A DNA stretch of 64,000 nucleotides from Metabacillus bambusae (GTDB taxonomy: Bacteria > Bacillota > Bacilli > Bacillales > Bacillaceae). Of the stretch, positions 62,288 to 64,000 are shown one piece after another. The position numbers and the translations under genes were made by a program. The stretch covers positions 62,001 to 126,000 of the forward strand of contig NZ_JAGDEL010000016.1 in assembly GCF_017497975.1 (NCBI RefSeq), given 5' to 3'. A model generated the notes under the pieces. That model was not told where the DNA came from. It saw only the letters and a program-made list of their open reading frames with translations, and ran no database searches. Within the stretch, counting starts at the first letter, position 1; each line of letters opens with the position of its first letter.

Positions 62288-62973
62288 TGTCGACAAAGCT
62301 ACTACTTGAAAAGGTAAGCAAAGTGTATAGTGATGGAGGGCGCTCAGTAAAGGTGCTAGATGAGGTATCCTTGCAGGTGAATGCAGGCGAGCTTGTCGCT
62401 GTTGTCGGACCGTCTGGTTCTGGTAAAAGTACATTTCTATCCATTGCTGGGGCATTATTATCTCCGTCAAGTGGCCGTATCATCATTGATAATAATGAAA
62501 TTCATAAACTGCCTGAAAAAAAATTAAACGAGATTCGCTTAGAAAAAATCGGGTTTGTGTTCCAGTCATCAAATTTAATTCCTTATTTAACAGTTCGAGA
62601 TCAATTATTGCTAATTCCAGAATTAGCTGGCCAAAATAACAAAGAAGCAGAAAAAAGAACGGATCATCTCCTTATGCGTCTAGGGTTAACACATCGACAA
62701 CATAACTATCCAAATCATTTATCTGGTGGTGAACGACAACGTGTTGCTATTGCCCGTGCATGGATGAATGATCCTGAAATCATTCTCGCAGACGAACCAA
62801 CTGCTAGTCTTGACTCTGAACGTGGTCGTAATGTCATACAAATGTTAGCTGACGAAGTGAAGCTTAGAGATAAAGCCGCAATTATGGTTACCCATGATAC
62901 GCGGATGTTGGATTTATGTGATCGTGTTGTTTTTATTGAAGATGGCCGGCTTACAGAGCAGGTCAAATCATGA
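62287..62973 (+). CDS. hrtA: Heme efflux ATPase HrtA
   Basis: The 228-residue ABC ATPase has Walker A GPSGSGKST, Q-loop FVFQSSNLIPYL, signature LSGGERQRVAIARAW, Walker B ILADEPTASLDSERG and the switch histidine in MVTHD. It is of the LolD/MacB type that works with FtsX-like permeases. It pairs with HrtB, whose stop codon it overlaps by one base. A terminator follows. Order here is hrtB-hrtA directly behind hssRS, unlike the divergent S. aureus arrangement. Confidence 0.9.
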   Translation: MSTKLLLEKVSKVYSDGGRSVKVLDEVSLQVNAGELVAVVGPSGSGKSTFLSIAGALLSPSSGRIIIDNNEIHKLPEKKLNEIRLEKIGFVFQSSNLIPYLTVRDQLLLIPELAGQNNKEAEKRTDHLLMRLGLTHRQHNYPNHLSGGERQRVAIARAWMNDPEIILADEPTASLDSERGRNVIQMLADEVKLRDKAAIMVTHDTRMLDLCDRVVFIEDGRLTEQVKS

Positions 62974-62995
62974 TAGATATTTTCATTTTTTTGTT

Positions 62996-63036
62996 GGAGG
63001 GGTTTGACTTTGGTCTTTTAGTCACCCCCTCTTTTA
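62996..63036 (+). terminator. Terminator of the hrtBA operon
   Basis: GAGGGGTTTGACT and AGTCACCCCCTC pair with a small bulge, followed by TTTT. Confidence 0.75.
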
Positions 63037-63194
63037 ACTACCCTAACAGATTTTCCTTGTACAAATAGGCAATTGAAGAAATAAATCCTGTTAAAAAAAC
63101 ACAAATCATTAAATAAGATAGACCGGTTATGCAATAGGATAACAAACTACTTATGAAGGGGAACGATTAACCATTCAACGATGTTGGCAAATGT

Positions 63195-64000
63195 TTATCC
63201 ATTGCCATTCACTTCTTTTGCTTCATTTTCTTCAAAATAGTAATCAGCCAGTACATCTGAAAAGACATCGACTGTTCTTTCAAGCTCATCAAGATTATTA
63301 TCAACTCCACCTATTTCCAATAACATCGCTTTTGAGGAAACATCCTGGTTATAAACCCCATTGCCTTCACTCTTTGATTTTAGGAAAACTCCTCGACTAA
63401 TACCAGGGTATTTTTTCTCTAGTTCAGCGTGAAGTTTTTTTGCAAAATCAAGATTTTCCAAATAATTTTCATGTTCTCTACCAACTACAAAATATAGCCT
63501 TGCATAGCTCTTGCCATTGATTGTTTTCGTTGTAATATTCTTTCGTGCAGAATCGCGATGGATATCAATAAAATAATCAAGTTCATTATTTTTAGCTACC
63601 ACCGCTTCATCAACAATCGTACCTGATACCGTGTAAGCCTTCGTCGATTTCCACCCCTTTTTATGTAGTTCTTGCGTCATATTAGTTTTATCATGTTCAA
63701 CCCCAATTCCTCGTTCCATTAAATTTTCAGCTAAACGATTGCCTAGACCTATAACGTTTACCCTTTCATCAGAGCTGATAGCATCGTTTGGATTTTCTGC
63801 ACCTTTTAATAATGGAAGAAAGGATTCCCAGCTATGGCTTTGATAAATAAAGACCGTTTTTTTCTCAGGATTTGTTACAGGCTTTTTATCCTCTTCAGAC
63901 GTTTGTCTCTCCTGCAATTTTTCCTCTGCAACTTTTCTTTCCTTAAGTAAGACCTCAGTAGGTGGTGGTGATTCATAAGGAATGTTGCTCAAGTTCGTGC
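63195..64000 (-). CDS. spoIIP: Stage II sporulation protein P, partial
   Basis: SpoIIP is a membrane-anchored peptidoglycan amidase and endopeptidase needed for forespore engulfment. The visible 268 codons end at 63195 and stay open to the right edge, so the N-terminus with its membrane anchor is outside. The TTG at 63992 is internal, not a start. The catalytic domain shows FIYQSHSWESF, GVEHDKTNM, DYFIDIHRDSA, LYFVVGREHENY and MLLEIGGVDNN, in family order. The first visible 40 residues are a charged linker. Confidence 0.9.
   Translation of the reverse strand, partial: TNLSNIPYESPPPTEVLLKERKVAEEKLQERQTSEEDKKPVTNPEKKTVFIYQSHSWESFLPLLKGAENPNDAISSDERVNVIGLGNRLAENLMERGIGVEHDKTNMTQELHKKGWKSTKAYTVSGTIVDEAVVAKNNELDYFIDIHRDSARKNITTKTINGKSYARLYFVVGREHENYLENLDFAKKLHAELEKKYPGISRGVFLKSKSEGNGVYNQDVSSKAMLLEIGGVDNNLDELERTVDVFSDVLADYYFEENEAKEVNGNG

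Overview
The window looks like the chromosome of a low-GC, spore-forming Bacillaceae species. It carries spoIIP, a sigH-like gene, a hutP-controlled histidine operon, kamA/ablB, a T-box argS, a TPP riboswitch, CcpA-type cre sites and typical GGAGG ribosome binding sites. No rRNA, tRNA, insertion sequence or CRISPR array was seen. Protein family names come from reading the translated sequences; no database search was possible.

Region 1 (1-about 7800) is one end of an integrated phage-like element. A large serine integrase lies next to the host junction, and the junction cuts kamA (lysine 2,3-aminomutase) after about residue 335. The element also carries an antirepressor, a resolvase, a partial replication- or regulator-like gene, unknown small genes and one oppositely oriented HNH-type cargo gene. 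Three of its transcription units share a bipartite upstream motif, ACCAA-N14-TGCGCCTAT.

Region 2 (7787-11700) is the beta-lysine locus: broken kamA, ablB and a sigma-54 activator. A near-perfect -24/-12 promoter stands before kamA, with palindromic activator sites upstream. Region 3 (11.9-30.7 kb) is accessory: dispersed repeats, a large YhcR-like secreted nuclease/nucleotidase, a sigH paralogue, an ArsR-SRPBCC fusion with a large operator, transporters, panF/yhdT, a secreted GH26 mannanase, a frame-broken membrane gene, an MneS-like exporter, and acetyltransferase and APH(3')-like genes.

Region 4 (30.8-39.4 kb) is the most unusual part. A TPP riboswitch precedes nine closely packed genes: luxE-like acyl-protein synthetase, luxC-like acyl reductase, a ThiYXZ-type ABC importer, a short-chain dehydrogenase, then thiM, thiD and thiE. 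The order suggests import of a carboxylated thiamine fragment, stepwise reduction to the alcohol, and entry into thiamine salvage. I know of no description of such a pathway.

Region 5 (39.5-50.2 kb) is histidine use: hutP-hutH-yuiF-hutU-hutI-hutG-yjiH, followed by gudB. It has a cre site inside the hutP promoter and a HutP-type terminator before hutH. Region 6 (50.5-64 kb) holds an orphan AraC-type regulator, a YlmA-like ATPase, T-box argS, small unknown genes, a LysE-type exporter, an amino-acid permease, a heme-stress module (hssRS-hrtBA with its HssR box) and the 3' part of spoIIP.
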